Positions 34,859-48,785 of a stretch of DNA of 64,000 nucleotides are shown one piece after another. The first letter of the stretch is position 1, and each line of letters opens with the position of its first letter. The DNA lies in the NCBI RefSeq assembly GCF_037975245.1, contig NC_092571.1, positions 20,298,917 to 20,362,916 of the forward strand, read 5' to 3'. Position numbers and translations under genes: made by a program. Under the pieces are notes generated by a model. That model worked only from the letters and a program-made list of their open reading frames with translations. It was not told the DNA's origin and ran no database searches. The DNA is from Apostichopus japonicus (Eukaryota; Echinodermata; Holothuroidea; Aspidochirotida; Stichopodidae).

Positions 34859-35091
34859 GGGGGCGCGCGCCCCCAACGCCCCCCCCCTGGATACGCACCT
34901 GTATAGGGTCAACTTTCTCAAACCCTACAGGGTCACCATCCAACAGAGAGGTTACAAGACCAACAATTAGATGTAAGAACTAGCAAAAGTTTAATATAAG
35001 AGAAAGCTGAAAACTGCGCAGTAAGCCCCGCAGGGTCCGCAATCTCTCTCGACCGTACAATTTTTCTCTTTGTATCTTTGTATATGTATGC

Positions 35092-35115
35092 ATATATATA
35101 TATATATATATATAA

Positions 35116-35150
<35 letters not shown>

Positions 35151-35151
35151 A
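35092..35151. repeat. (AT)n microsatellite
   Basis: About 60 bp of AT repeat with three AA interruptions. Confidence 0.93.
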
Positions 35152-35164
35152 TCGGTCACGTGTT

Positions 35165-35475
35165 ATATACTATTGAAGTGTCTTCGCCACTGTCGCGCCG
35201 AGAAAATAGAAGGGCTGCAGAAAAAAAGATGTGATTTTGCAAAACACGAGACCAAAGCTCTCTTCGCTTGCGGGCGTTGTCCGGTATTAACTAAGCCAGC
35301 GCGTCAGTCTGTTATCGAATCAGTTTGTCGCCTGTCTCCCATTTCTTCGTAAACTGTCCGTTCTTTATCGTCATCCGTCATTCCGCAAGATTTAATAAGC
35401 CGCGAGTTGTCTGCGTTGTTAGCTCGCCTGTCGGTCATCTACTAAAGACGGTCGCTATTATTAGTTTACCCAGGA
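35165..35475. other. CpG-containing unassigned block
   Basis: Base use shifts from AT-rich to a CpG-containing mixture (for example CACTGTCGCGCCGAG and AAGCCGCGAGTTG). It could be a promoter or untranslated exon, but no frame, donor or core promoter was identified. Confidence 0.25.
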
Positions 35476-35479
35476 GATG

Positions 35480-36350
35480 AGCAAATTTGGTGACCAATTT
35501 AACCTGTTGTATATATGCTAGGTAAATATATCATGGCAGGGCAGCGGATGTAGTCGTTGTTGTATCAGTAATTGTGAGATCTGACGTGTAGTCACATATA
35601 GTGATTATTTTTCACTGCAGGAATTACCCATTTGCAAATTGGCACTGCGCTTCTCAACCAATTTCTCTTTAGAATTTCTGCTTGCGCGTTACTAGAAACA
35701 TAGTTACACTCTAAAGATATTCTGTTGTTTAACCGTTTAGCTCTATCCAGGGAAGTGCAAATTACACACAATCAAGTACAATTATATATAGGGTATACCA
35801 CAGAATGCATGCACGGTAGGATAATATCGTTAGACCTAACCTATAATATAACAGGGATGTTTTGAAAACATTATTTATAAATTAAATATGAGTGGATTAT
35901 TAACGACTGTTTAAGATCGGAGTCTATATTTCCATGACACAACTTTTTGTTTTGTTTTTGTTGTGTCCATGACACAGCGATTTTAGCGTATATAGTTTTA
36001 ACTTTCATTTCACTTTTAACTTTGACCAATGTGAAAGTTGTGTGTGTGTGTGGGGGGGGGGATGTCAGATTCATTAAAAGTTACGAATAAATTAGTCAAA
36101 ATTCAGAAACATTGACATTGCTTTATTATTTTTAGCTCACTTATTTTTGAAACTGCAAAATATCATCGAATCGAATTATTGAAACATTAAGGCGTGTCAC
36201 GAATATACCATGCTTGGGAGTGGGGGGGGGGGGAGAGGGGATTCTATACTAACATATGATATTCTCGGAGGTTTTACACGCCCCCCCCCCCGATAGAATG
36301 CATAAAATCGCACCTGCTCTTGAAAATTCTATTCTATTCTTTCTACTATT
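35480..36350. other. Anonymous; G- and C-tracts
   Basis: No feature beyond (TG)n followed by a G run at 36040-36061, a G11 run near 36222, and a C10 run near 36282. Confidence 0.45.
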
Positions 36351-36360
36351 TCTGACATCA

Positions 36361-36490
36361 CGAGGGTACTAAGTGCGGAAGCTCCGGGTTCGAATCATGC
36401 TAGAGGCTGAAGATATTATTATTATTTTGTCATGTTCTGACTTTCCAACTCCTTGCGGTTTCATTGGCATTCATTTTCATAGCCGGTATG
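36361..36490 (+). repeat. tRNA-derived SINE body, 5' part decayed
   Basis: B box GGTTCGAATCA (36387-36397), followed by AGAGGCTGAAG and a body with TGTTCTGACTTTCCAACTCC, which aligns with the element at 8448-8560. The A box is not recognisable. Confidence 0.55.
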
Positions 36491-36779
36491 ACCTAATGAA
36501 ATTTGGTCACGCGTTAAGCAAATTTATCGCATTGATGAATTACTGTCTTCTAGTCTCCGCATATATATGTATTTATCTATATAGCAGTCTGTATGACTGG
36601 ATTTTTTATGTATTCCGTGACACAATTTATGAATAGACGTAGAAGAGCGATGGTCACCGACGAAAGGCGAGAGGTTACTATGGTAACCATGGCGAGACGC
36701 TAAGTAGGACAGCAAATTCGAACAGAGCGACTAGTTGATGTCCGGACAAATTAAAATATCACAAAACCCTGACCGTGAT

Positions 36780-36902
36780 AATGAGAACTTCAAGAGACAA
36801 GAAAGAATAAAAGAGAACAAGGACAAGAGAAAAAAAGAGAGAGCGAGAGATGGAAGAGAGAGAAAATGAGATGGAGAGGGAAAGAAAAGACGAAAGGACA
36901 TA
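36780..36902 (+). repeat. Long polypurine tract
   Basis: About 120 bp almost entirely of A and G (GAGA, AAGAGA words). The minus-strand frames over it are low-complexity S/L/F and are not genes. Confidence 0.85.
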
Positions 36903-36909
36903 AATTTTG

Positions 36910-38440
36910 ATAGCACTGAGAGAGGCGAAATGGGAAGCCAGGAAGGCAAACACAAATAGCAAAACCCTCGCAGGAACAATTTGCGCCAATTTCATCTGAC
37001 TGACTAGAATTGCTATGACCTAATTTTTTTTTTTTTAATGAATGATGAAGAAAAGGAAAAAAAACAGAGCAAAGTAAACACCTGCGCATATTATTTTTCT
37101 TTTCTTTTGCTGTAGATAAATCGTTCACGGAAATACGTGTTTTGGAACACAAAAGGAGAGTTCGCAAAAAGTAATGGAGGTTTTGTTATAAGGAAAGCTA
37201 GCCCCAATTTGTGCGCTCAATTTCAAAGAATTCTCATTGTTTTCGTTTATTTGATCGTACCGTCAACGCATATGAGAGTATAGATGACCTCTAAACAAAG
37301 AAACCATAAATGAAGAGGAAAAAATAATGAGAAAGAAAAATTAGAACTTCCATTTTTGCTGAATGGTAAACTTAAACCTGTAACGTATGGGAACTGTAAT
37401 GGTAAACATGTAATGGTATACGTATACTTGTAGACACATTGAAAAAGAAATTGTTGAAATTTTCCAAACCACTCTATATTTATCGATGAAAAGGAAGTGA
37501 ACAGTTGTTTGGTTTAGTATATGAAAAGAACAAACGAGGTGACTTAAAAATTCCCACAATAAAAATAAATATATAAAAAAAAATATATATATATATATAA
37601 TATACATAGGCCTATATATATGTGTGCACTCGGAGTGGTGTATATATCTTTCGGTAATATGCAGTCTAATGAATAAACATATAGTTTTTATTATTATTCA
37701 CTTCGTATTCAATCGATAAGTGATGCTTATCATGAATATTCATTTGCTACAGCAAGAAATGCTTACATCATGGCAAAATTTTGTAATTTTGTCACATTTT
37801 TGTGCATTTAAAAAAAAGTGTATTTCAACATATGGGGATATTCTTTGGAGAGTGTTTCAAAATATGTTAATTTCAAAAGTTATATTGGGATTCTACGTTA
37901 TGTCTTTGTTACATGTCTTTAATTAGAATTTTTGGCACTTATTTTTTCATACGTACGCTTTAAAATGTTTAGCTTTTACAAGCCTAGTTATATAGTCTTA
38001 ACAAAGTTAAAAATATAGTAGAAAATTATACTTCTGAGAAATGGATGAAATTGTGATAAATATTCCAAATGAGAAATATACCGGGACGACTTCAAACAGC
38101 TTATATAGAGAGAGAGAAAAAACTCGGTTAATATCTGCAAAGTGGATGCAAACGAATAAAATAAATAAATAAAAACAGTGATTTCAGCTGATTCCGGCTA
38201 TATAGAAGTAAAGGGAAACCGTACATATTCTGTGAATAAAGTAAATAATGTAAAAGGCAAAACAGAAACCACTTTACGAAAATGTAGGCCGGGTTTTTAT
38301 GATGTGTTAGATGTATGCCCTCAGAAGCGAGTCTATAAAAATGGTATTTTATAATGTAAACTTATGTTATTACGTGAATCGTTTTTTTCTGAAAATAATA
38401 CTATATTTGCCAAATGTGGTGTAAATGTAATTTCTATGTA
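36910..38440. other. Anonymous AT-rich sequence
   Basis: Nothing recognised. A short (AT)n lies at 37580-37602. Confidence 0.5.
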
Positions 38441-38472
38441 GTTCATCGTGGAAGAGCATTATAGTCTACATG

Positions 38473-38715
<243 letters not shown>

Positions 38716-38719
38716 ACAA

Positions 38720-41700
38720 GCTCCAATCCAAGCCACTGCATTCTTATTCTCTAGTAAAGCAAAAATATACGCACTACTATTTACTGAAAGAGAACCCCTT
38801 CCCCCACCCCACCCAATCCCTACATTATCTTCCCATCCGTAATTATATTCTGTAGGTGTGATAAATACTATGCTCTTTTTTGTGTGTGCATAAGGCAATG
38901 GGCTATTAGTTTTATTTTCAACTTACTTGGACAGGGGCCGATATATGTAATCACCTGAACCCCCTCCCCTTCCCCACCCACCACACCCCTGTAGACACGT
39001 TTCTCCCTTCGCCCAGTTACTAAGTACAATGTCATGCTTCTGCGTGGCGTACAAACAGGTTGGTTCAAAATATTGCGTGAGAAAAAATACTATGGAAGCT
39101 GCTATACCGTTATATCTCTTGCTACCGGGAGTGTGCATGTGTAGTGTGGCTTCCGCGTGTATATAGATTTCAAACCATAATAGGCCTATGCTAAATATGA
39201 CGACCTGCTTACAACATAAACCCTTTTGTCATATCCTCCGTCTGTATAGACTTGGATGCAAGCCACGTTATCAGTTAGACTCAAGAAGTCAAAATATAGG
39301 AAATTAAATAAAGGAAATACACTACAATGTTATAGATCGAAAAGGGAAGCCCCTCGTTGGAGGCAGGGTGGACTTTCCCACGGTCGTACACTATACAGCC
39401 TGCAGTGTTGTCAGCCTCTGGTTAAAACATTATTAATCATGTTGCTCATTAATTATGGACGAAGTGGAGTTAAATCAATATTTCCTTCATGTCTGGTTTC
39501 ATCAAATATTTATTCCGTTTTATCGGAACTTAAGTAAACAAAACCCGTTCATGTCTTTTGTCGTCTGTAATTCAGTGTGTGTAATGAATTCGTCTCTTAC
39601 AACATTTAATTTAAGGATTCATGTCGCCATTGTAATCATGATATATACTGAGCTATATCAGTGCTTCAAAAAGGCCTATTTAGAGGTCATTTCCAGGTCA
39701 AAGTGTGATAGCTAGGGGTCATTTAGTATCTTGTCTCCGTCCCAATCAGGTCAATAGTAACCGGAATTCGAATGGGGACATGGTGGGGGGGGGGAGGGCA
39801 AAAGTTAACTGAGGTCCATCCTGGGAATGGGTCTAAGCAGATGGGTCTAAGGGGGTATAAGCCCCCTCTTTTATTGGTTTCTGTAAAGTGGCTGAGATGC
39901 ATGTGTTGTAACATGTAAGCCATTTGGAAGAGTCTGAGAAAAATGTTGGGCAGAGGCCCAGCATGTATGTGTCCCCTCCCCTATGGTTACTGCCCTGTTA
40001 TGAATATGCGATATTAAATATTGATCACTCATATATGTCACTTTTCACAATGACTTTATTGTCATCCTCACAGCGTTTTTCAATTCATAATTTCATATTT
40101 AGATTTCATCGAGTCTTTCTCCTTGGATGTGAAGAAAAATCAAATCTGTTATATTTACCAAATGGATTATAATACTTGGGGAAGTTTGTTCATAACCAGA
40201 TGTTTCTATATCAAATAGACTAATAATGATTGTTGAGTTTGTGTCTTTTTAGTTAAAAGCAACTATTGATTTTCATTGATCACTTTATTGAACATATCGT
40301 TTTTTTCTTCTTTTCGCCATAGCAATGAGTTACGTCATTATAGGCCTACATGCACGCAGTGCGTCGTATTATCCACAGAACGAGAATTTCCTGCAACAAT
40401 TCACAATAATACGCATGCAGCTGTTAGGTTTTTCGGGGTCGGTTACTAAACCGTTCGTTTGCAAAGACTTACTATACACTTGGTATGCTACAGCATATAT
40501 ACCTATTCTTCTGGTAATTAATATTGTTATGATTATGTGCGCCACATCTGTGGGTTACCATAGAGACCGCAATTATGTAGTATGCGTGACTGTACTTTTC
40601 TTGAAAAGTGCGTGGTAGGTTAGGTGGATGATACCACTTTACTATATACGCCAACAATGCGGCCTTGATTTAACCTTCAAAATCATTGATTCGTGAAAGT
40701 TTGTAGGAGGAAGAGAGAGTTGTAGGCGCCGTCAATCACTGCACTTTACAGCATACTGTAACAGACGCACATCTCCACGCCTGCTCAGATGGTCCAGATC
40801 CCGTGGTGTATGCGTAACCCAGTCGTCCGTGGCTGTCATCACGTGATATAATGATTGCAAAAATCCATGGCAACGGGGTCGGGTGGGTGGGAAAGTACGA
40901 ATCGCGAGGTTACACGGAAGCCAGAAAGTAGTTATCGTGTTTTCAACGTTACGATATCATGTAGCCCATACCGGTATTGAAAATGCATATATAGATATGT
41001 ATATGATATCCAAACTATACAGTAAGGTAAACAAGGAAGTCGTTAAGGCCACCCCCTATATAATAATAATAATACAACAAAAATAATAATAAAATAATAA
41101 CAACAACAATAATAATAATAACAACAACAACAATATTAATAATATAAATATAAATATATATAATATAAAACATGTTCTTTCAACTTCATTTGAGCAAAGG
41201 AGCATTATTGCATGATATTCAGCTCTCTTTTGTCTTTGTTCGAATTGTAATGCACTGCGGACCAACTACATACTGCCCACCCCCCACACCTCCTATCCCA
41301 CCCCTGCTAACCCATCCTCACATTGAGAAGCAAATTGACGCCGTTGGTTATAAACAACTATCCACGCATATATATAGCCTAGACCTATATGTACGGCTTT
41401 CAGCTTGGAGTTTATTTTTTATTTTTTATAATCGATCTCCATTTTATGAAATGGACGGAAACTGACCTAGGTTATATAATCACTGTGGCTCAGAAGAAAA
41501 TCCTTGAAGTACCGTCACATTGTTAGTTCGGAACAACGGTCGATTAGGTTTTCCGTTCTGCAATGTGTAAAACTATTATTATTATGTAATGTAAGTCATA
41601 TAAAACCGAAACTTGGTTGTTATATCCTGAAAGGGTATAGACTGCTGTTGAATATGCATGACTCTTCTGTATGTTAATCATCGTAGCATGTGAGCAACGC

Positions 41701-43205
41701 TAAAAAACAGAAGCTTTTGTTATTATTCATTAATATACATTGTCGTGCTGATTGAAACATGATTCATATCCCCACTTTCATTGTTGCGTTGATAAACAAA
41801 CTTAAGAATTGAAGAGGAGGCAAACCCAACCAACATTATCGGTCTGTAAGTTGATAGGGAAATAACTGTCATGAACAGAACCCCCTCCCCAACCCCACCC
41901 CTATCATCCCACCCTTCACATCCAATAGACATGCGCAAAGTCAATCAGCATTATTGGTCTATGTGATAGAGATACATGTCATGACCAACTTCCCAAAATC
42001 ACTAACAATGATCTTCTTTTTTTTCTCCATTTATTCAGCATATTTTCCTTTTAAACAATATATATGCATATACATATTGTTATAATTATAATCACCTTTT
42101 AAATTCTTGCATAGAACATGTTTTTATGAAATTTCAAGAACGGAACAACTCTGGGCATTCAGAAAATGCATGTTGTAATTGAATATAACTTACTTTATCT
42201 TTCTTACACTTACTTGTTTTTGAATGAATACTTACGAATAATCTTATTGTATTTGGGAGATATATCACAGGTTTAATGTTTCTTCAGACACAATGCTGAA
42301 CATGTGATCTAGTCTAAATATGATATCATTAAACCACATGTGAAGCTTTTGTGCAGTTTTGTTTCTTCATTTTTCATGTTTTCATTTACTTATCTAAATG
42401 TTTTTTTTTTTTTATTATTATTTTTTTTTTGATAATGCTGAATCTCAGATATTAAAGCTGGTTTCAGCACTCTTAACATTCTACTTTGAAAATGTGAAAC
42501 AGAAAAACGAAGAGAAGAAGAAAGCTTTCTGATCCTATAGAGTGGCATTATCTGACGTCACAGATTTACACCATTATTACAGCCCTCAGACACGGCTCTT
42601 TTAATCTAGGATATATCCCCCCCAACCCCGTCCTCCTCACCCCTCCCTCAAAGAAAAAAAAAAGAACTAGATTTTTCTTAGCTGCGTAAGTGAGTTGTTC
42701 GTCACATAGGTCTCTGTGATAAGCTAAAGATGATGGTTGGGTATGCGTCCCCTTTAACGTCATTTCCATGGTAACCGTCTTCAACAAAATCTACATTATA
42801 CGATACAAAGAGAGGGGGAGAGAGATCCTTCAGGCCTACGTGGACATTGAGGCAATATTTCGGTTGATGAATAGTTAATTACTGCACAAATTTACTGGCA
42901 ATTTTCTTTATATCCTTTAGATGAAAATAAAAAGAAGAAACACTTCCTGCATGGTAGCATTTTGCAGGCGAAGACATGGAATATTCAAATATGGTGATAG
43001 TTTGTGAAAGCATCTGGCAACAGTGCAATGAATATGACGTCATCGCAATAATCAATCGTTGAACAATCAAAATGCAGGGAACATTGACAGCTCAGCTAAC
43101 ATTTCCAATGTATCACATTTCAAGTATAAAAGTAAAAAAAGAAGATTAAAATTGGGAAGAAAATATATTGAAGAATATTAGTTTGACCGTGATGACGTTA
43201 CAGAC
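38720..43205. other. Mostly anonymous sequence
   Basis: It contains a MITE-like scrap at about 39780-39870 (GGTCTAAGGGGGTATAAGCCCCC), a T-rich tract at 42405-42432, and TGACGTCA at 42553 and 43035. A 93-codon frame at 39256-39537 shows no recognisable domain. No convincing gene was seen. Confidence 0.4.
41058..41165 (+). repeat. AAT/AAC trinucleotide microsatellite
   Basis: AAT and AAC repeats over about 105 bp. Confidence 0.92.
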
Positions 43206-43216
43206 TATACCTAAAC

Positions 43217-43630
43217 CAGGGTTGTCCAACCTACGGCCCGCGGGCCACAGTCCGGCCCGCCGCAGGTTTGCGTCCGGCCCGCCAGAGATGCTCTACGGTG
43301 CGAAATTTTAGTGAGCAGATTTATTGATAACAATTTGAAGCTATATAATCAATCATTAGAACCTTCTGGGTCGAAAAAAAACTGCATACAGGTCAGTTTG
43401 TGTGACACTCTCTCAGCGGAGGGGAGGGGGGGGGGTGGCGGCTGAACTTTATTCATCTGTTTTATCAGGAAGGAAAATAAATCAGTGCGCTCCGCGCGCA
43501 GTGCACACATTTTATTGCCTTGGGCTTCGGGCAAAAAAAATCGAAAAATCGAGCGTAGGGTTCATGCGGCCCCCTCCTTCACCATAATCATTCCATGTGG
43601 CCCTCCTCTGCAAAAGGTTGGACAACCCTG
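43217..43630. mobile_element. hAT-type MITE, 414 bp
   Basis: The left end CAGGGTTGTCCAACCT and right end AGGTTGGACAACCCTG are exact inverted repeats of 16 bp apart from neighbouring bases. The flanks ACCTAAAC (43209-43216) and ATCTAAAC (43631-43638) match at 7 of 8. GGCCCGC-rich subterminal sequence (CTACGGCCCGCGGGCC) is typical of a widespread animal hAT MITE type, in my recollection. Confidence 0.9.
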
Positions 43631-43639
43631 ATCTAAACT

Positions 43640-46600
43640 GTGCATCCTCTCCCTGGAACAATGGATGGTTTTAGCCAATCAAATCAACTATGAAGAAGGC
43701 TAGGGACAAGATATATCTTCAACTAACAGTGTCGAATATATTTTCTACCACAAGAGACCCACTTTAAGGACAATAAGCCGTCCATTTCTGGAATAGTGTC
43801 ATTATCATATATTCAAATCTTGTTGAACGAATGCAAATATCCATTTTTTTAAATCAGCAAGACTCAAAACGTGCGTGCATTTGTCGCAATATATAGCGCC
43901 TAAAAATGGCTTGAACTGAATGCAAAAGAAAATGGTTTCCAGAAGGTCTTTTCATTTGGCACACGGCTTCTGTTTATTCAACTTACCAACGACAAAAATC
44001 ATTTGATTGAGGTTTTAAGACCGGCAAAATCTCGGTTTATCGCGGTGATAACCTCTTTATATTTGTTTGAAAAACGTCCTTTGTATCAAGTTTTCATTTG
44101 AAATTTATTTTTCATGTAATAAAGTGACCGTCCATGCGATTAACCCAGTTACCAGTTCACTAACAAACTTGTATGGCACCGTCTACAGTATAAAAAAGGT
44201 CTTTCAAACAGTTAAAGGAGTTTTACAGACCACCCGAGGCAAGTTTCTATAGTTGGTGACCATCCACAGTGAAAATGTCTCGGCCTTTGTAACTCAATTT
44301 TGACCTTTATTTTACTAATTTTCAGCGTACAGTGTTTTCTTTTTATGGTACAATATATATGGTGCAGGCACAAAGAACCATGTGGTGGGTATGGGTGGTG
44401 GGTCGGGGTGGGCGGTGTGTATTTGATATTGACTGCAACGTGTAATGTTACATTTTGTTTGTAGTCCTATAAACTGATGCATACCCCTTTCACAATGGAG
44501 AATATAACGGAATCGTGTTAAGATTATAAGGCCTTTTCAATCCATTCTAAAGAAGATGTCGTCTGCTTTAATATGTGAAGTTTGACATTGTTGCCTTTAA
44601 AATAAGGCGATAATAATATAAAGTAATATTTTATAAAGAAAAATAAAATTAATCAGCCTAAGATCCGTGCACTTTGATAAGGGACCTTGATCAAGAATAG
44701 CTTAACTCTTTTTACCTTAAGTCTGAGAATAATCTTATATGAGCTTCAAATTTAAGTTCTTAACTAGTTCTTGTTTCCTCTTGTGTAGAAAAGTCCAGTT
44801 AGTAATTTACTTTGTTTTTGTCATGCAAATTAGAATGACCCTTCTAGTCACGTTCTCTCGTAATGAGACATACATTTAATAAGTAACGAATCAACACAAT
44901 AAGTCTTCACACCACTTGTTCCCATGGTGATAATTTTAATTGTTAATACAGTATAAGCAAGGAAATCACGCACGCATTCGAAGAAGCCATATTTCGTAAC
45001 ATTAATTAATTAGTAAATACGTGACAGCACAAACATACATACATACATACACACAAACTTTGCTTATGAGATCCCTTTGCAACTTGTGCATCATCTAACC
45101 GCCCATCTTCAGTCGACGCACCCCCCCCCCCTTCCCTCGTTCAGTAAATTGTCCTTTTGTGATATGTCTGACCTAATCCGTAACCATGAATGAAGGGAGA
45201 GTCAAATTTCACTTTTCCCCATAACTTAATCTCTGCAATTTTCGGGTAATATTGGCCGGATTTCTTACATTCAATGCATACATATATCAAGGGTTAATGT
45301 GTTTTCAATTTCGAATTGCGAGCAACCATATTAGTATATATAAACCTTATTATTTGTTTTGGCATGTCACATCACATCTTGTAATATCCTTACCAGGAGG
45401 TATGAAAACTGATACAGGAAAACGGGTTTACAACGTTATATTAATGCACATCCGACAGTTAAAGAGACAGTATTATAAACCCTATACCAAGCCAACCAAG
45501 GTCAAAATTTGTTGTTGTTGGTGTTTTGTTTCTGTTTTGTTCTTTATCTCTAAAAGGTTCTTCTTGTGTTTGCAAGTACCGCGCCCCTTATCAACGCTTT
45601 GTCTTTATAACGTATATAATACACAGATAGCCTACGTGACAATATAGTTCGAACAAAGGGTTACAGGCGAAGAAGTGGTTAGGCTAATTATCCTAACGGA
45701 ATAAGACACCGTTAACTAAAGTGACAACCAAAGTTATATTGATAGGAGGTTGGACCAGGTGTGATCTATGTTAATCAGCCCTCACAACCTTTTTACAACG
45801 CTTTTACAACATTATGTTACAGCGACATCCACTTGTGCTGACAAAATCACGTCGCCGCGTTATATCCACCTCGGATCAGGGACGGTGGGAATCAGATCCC
45901 TGCCGTGGATTAAGCGCCTCTTTACGCCTCCTGGCGTTGGCAAAAGAGTAAGCTCTGGGAACGAACTATAGGCCTGTATAGAAGATATAGTCTGTACCTG
46001 TATGGGGCGGGGAGGGGGCGTGTGGCTATGAGGTGGCGTATAGGCCCATGAGGATGCCATATGCCTATATTTTCGGGATGACTGAAGCCTTCAAGGATTA
46101 ATTAAGGATGTGGTGAGACATTGCAGTATTTATGAATGATCTAAACTTAACATTATCCCTACAGCTGTTAGGGAAGCTCTATGTGTAATTGGTGTTAGAA
46201 ATTGGTAAGATGAATATGATAAAAAAAAATGCTAGAAATTTCCTGAACAATATAATAATTTAGAAAATTTTCCTCAGGTTCAAGTGAATAAGAAGATACA
46301 AGCGTTTTTGTTTTTAATGTAGATTTTAGTTTCCATGGTGATCAAATAGTAAATTGCATATGTTATAATCTTAATTAAATTTATTCTCTATGATTATTAT
46401 TTATTCTCTATTCCATTCCTCCCTTTAACCCAGATTTTAAAAAAAAACGTCCCTAGCAAAAGGGGTTAAAAGTTGAGCAAGAGGCTGTATCACGCGTTGA
46501 GGAAACCAGTTATATTCCTAACGACAGATGGATCTTAGCTTGTTTTTCAGATAACCTCCTTCTGACGGAGGAGAGGAAATTAAGGAAGGTTCGGCTCTCT

Positions 46601-46935
46601 TTTCTAAGAAATACATCCAGAAGGTATGATAAAGATATGGAATCTCGTCATGACAACTGGAAATGGTTGCCATGTAACTCATAAAAGTGAATTGCCCACA
46701 TTTATTGTCCTTTACTTACAAATCCAACCGAGCAAAGGTTGCAACTATGAGCAACCAATGACCATCGTATGATATCAACAGTTCTTTATTCCCATAAAAT
46801 GATCTGTGATTGGTGTTGTTTTATTTGGCAATGGTTTATACTTTCCTTTTTCTGAGTTATAAAACATCTGGATTTATTTATTTCATTGATAACAATACGT
46901 CCTAGTCAGCTAATACTGCGTGATAGTCTATGTAA
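43640..46935. other. Anonymous sequence
   Basis: No gene, RNA or transposon end was recognised. A (CATA)n lies at about 45035-45052 and a C10 run near 45121. A 131-codon frame at 45252-45647 has no recognisable features. Confidence 0.45.
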
Positions 46936-46939
46936 TCCC

Positions 46940-47252
46940 CCACTGTCGCCGATCCAGGAGGTGTGTGGGGGTGTATACACACCCTCTTCCGCCCCCCCCC
47001 CCATCCCATCCTGCTTCCAAAATTTCACAAAAATTCAAAAGTCTAGTTATAACCACAAACTTGAGTTAGACTTATAAATATAAAACTATAAGTTGTTTTC
47101 TAACAACGCCACAGAATGAAGCCCGCGATTGACACATCAAAAAAGTTCAAAGGAAGGGATCCCCAGACCCGCCGCCTAAATGGGAGTCGGCTCGACGACC
47201 ACATGGTACGCCCTCCCTCGCCCCTTCAAAAATATCCTGGGATCCACTGCTT
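46940..47252. mobile_element. Possible decayed hAT-like MITE
   Basis: CACTGTCGCCGATCCAGGA on the left resembles, inverted, TCCTGGGATCCACTGC on the right, with a C-rich interior (46997-47011). No target duplication was identified. Confidence 0.3.
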
Positions 47253-47789
47253 CCCAAGGCTTACTCTCAAAAGGCTAAAACAGGACGGGAATCAGTTTAC
47301 CATGAGTTCAGTTTCCTTTTTGGCTCAGGTTTTGGTCACGTGTGCATAATTGATGACGTCATTAACATGCGCAGATACTATCCAATTGTCTCAGGTGATT
47401 CAGTATGATTTGTAAGTTATATATGACATTGACCCATGCTTGATTGTACTCCAATTGAACTGAAAACAAAAACAAACCTTTCGTGACGAGGCAACAACCA
47501 TAAACAAAAGGAACCTTTAGTATTTATTAACAATCATTAACTTTATCTCCATGGTGACGCTGGTATCAAATGGGGAAAACTATGCTGTGTTATCATGTGT
47601 ATGTCCCTTGTCTTTTTAAGGTTTACATTAAATTGACAACTATTTGTCTCCTTGATCGTTGGCAAAGAAGAGTTGTCACTTAATATTGTGTATTCGAGAC
47701 AGGTTTAAAATGAGCGTGTGCGTGTGTATTTGCGTGTCAGGGTGAGGGTGAGAATCGGGGGGGGGGGGGTATGGAAAGCGAAAAGGACA

Positions 47790-48605
47790 ATTACTGATGA
47801 TGATCATATAATGTTGTATGATTATATAGTCATTATATACGATAATATACTGATTATAGGCTATACGATAAACTACTGCTTAAAAACGATAATATACTGA
47901 TAATATACGATAATATACCGACTTTATACGATAATATACAGAAGATACACAATGATTATAAGAAACTACATAATTATAATAAGAAAGTACACGGTGATAA
48001 TATAAACTGCTTACGATAAGAAGCGCTGTGTCTGCATACGCGTACATGCATATGTATGAGATTTTGGACATTTGTATTATTTATATAGGCTATAGAATTC
48101 CCGACTTTCCATTATACATTGGTATAAACATTTTTTACACTTCTGTATCGTAAGTTGTGATATCTTATGCGAGTAAACGTGTTACACACACGACCAACAC
48201 TCTACAACAGTGAAAACATAACAATAAGCTAACCTTTATGTGAGTCGTGAGGTCCGCCTTATGAATAATATGCATATGCGGAATCAGATGTAATAGTATC
48301 GTGTATTCTTTTATTATCAGTGGGTACTTTCTGTGTATAACTGTGGACTTGATTATCATCGTGTAATATCTTATTATAATCGTGTAAACTTAGTATATTA
48401 TGGTGTATTTTCTGTATATTATTATAGAAATGTATATTATTTATCATATAATATCATATTGTCATGATCAGTTGTGTTCATTTTTGGCGTTACATGGGGG
48501 GGGGGGGGGTATATTATCATATAAATTTATATTATTATCATATGAGATCAAATTTGTTATAACCAGTTGTGGTCCTTTCGGCGTTCCATTGGGGGGGGGG
48601 GGGGG
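47790..48605. repeat. Inverted AT-rich repeat arms and poly(G)-ended direct repeat
   Basis: The sequence at 47790-48000, rich in ACGATAATATAC, resembles the reverse complement of 48290-48450 (landmarks CTTATTATAAT and TTCTGTATATTAT). The segment ending GGCGTTACATG plus G13 (48488-48500) is repeated as GGCGTTCCATTG plus G14 (about 48591-48605). The repeated block therefore ends in poly(G) both times. Confidence 0.5.
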
Positions 48606-48645
48606 TGAGGTGAGGTGAGGTGAGGTGAGGTGAGGTGAGGTGAGG
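48606..48645 (+). repeat. (TGAGG)8 pentanucleotide repeat
   Basis: Eight perfect TGAGG units follow directly after a poly(G) run. Confidence 0.95.
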
Positions 48646-48785
48646 AGTCAAAGAAAAGTGGCGTAATAAACGTAACGCGTCCGGTTTTCACGAAACTGTG
48701 CACTAGTTTAACAAATTAGCTTTCTATCAATAAATAAACATTTAAAAACTCTTCAGCGTGGTTTCAAAAAATGCAAAATATAGGG

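Larger units (their letters stand above)
32711..34901. mobile_element. Possible 2.2-kb composite hAT-like element
   Basis: The left terminus CAGGCGCGTATCCAGG at 32711 is matched in inverted orientation by CCTGGATACGCACCTG ending at 34901. The flanks share only TATAG (5 bp), not a hAT-like 8 bp, so these may be ends of two different elements. A copy of the core module lies at 32753-32815. Other MITEs (33398, 34135) are nested between. Confidence 0.4.

Noticed and set aside
34591-34983. 130-codon Ser/Phe/Leu-rich frame and 92-codon Lys/Arg/Glu frame
   Set aside because: Both are translations of a polypyrimidine tract and adjoining MITE end.
48606-48645. TGAGG repeat as telomere-like sequence
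   Set aside because: It is a short internal pentanucleotide repeat after a poly(G) run and does not match the animal telomere unit TTAGGG.
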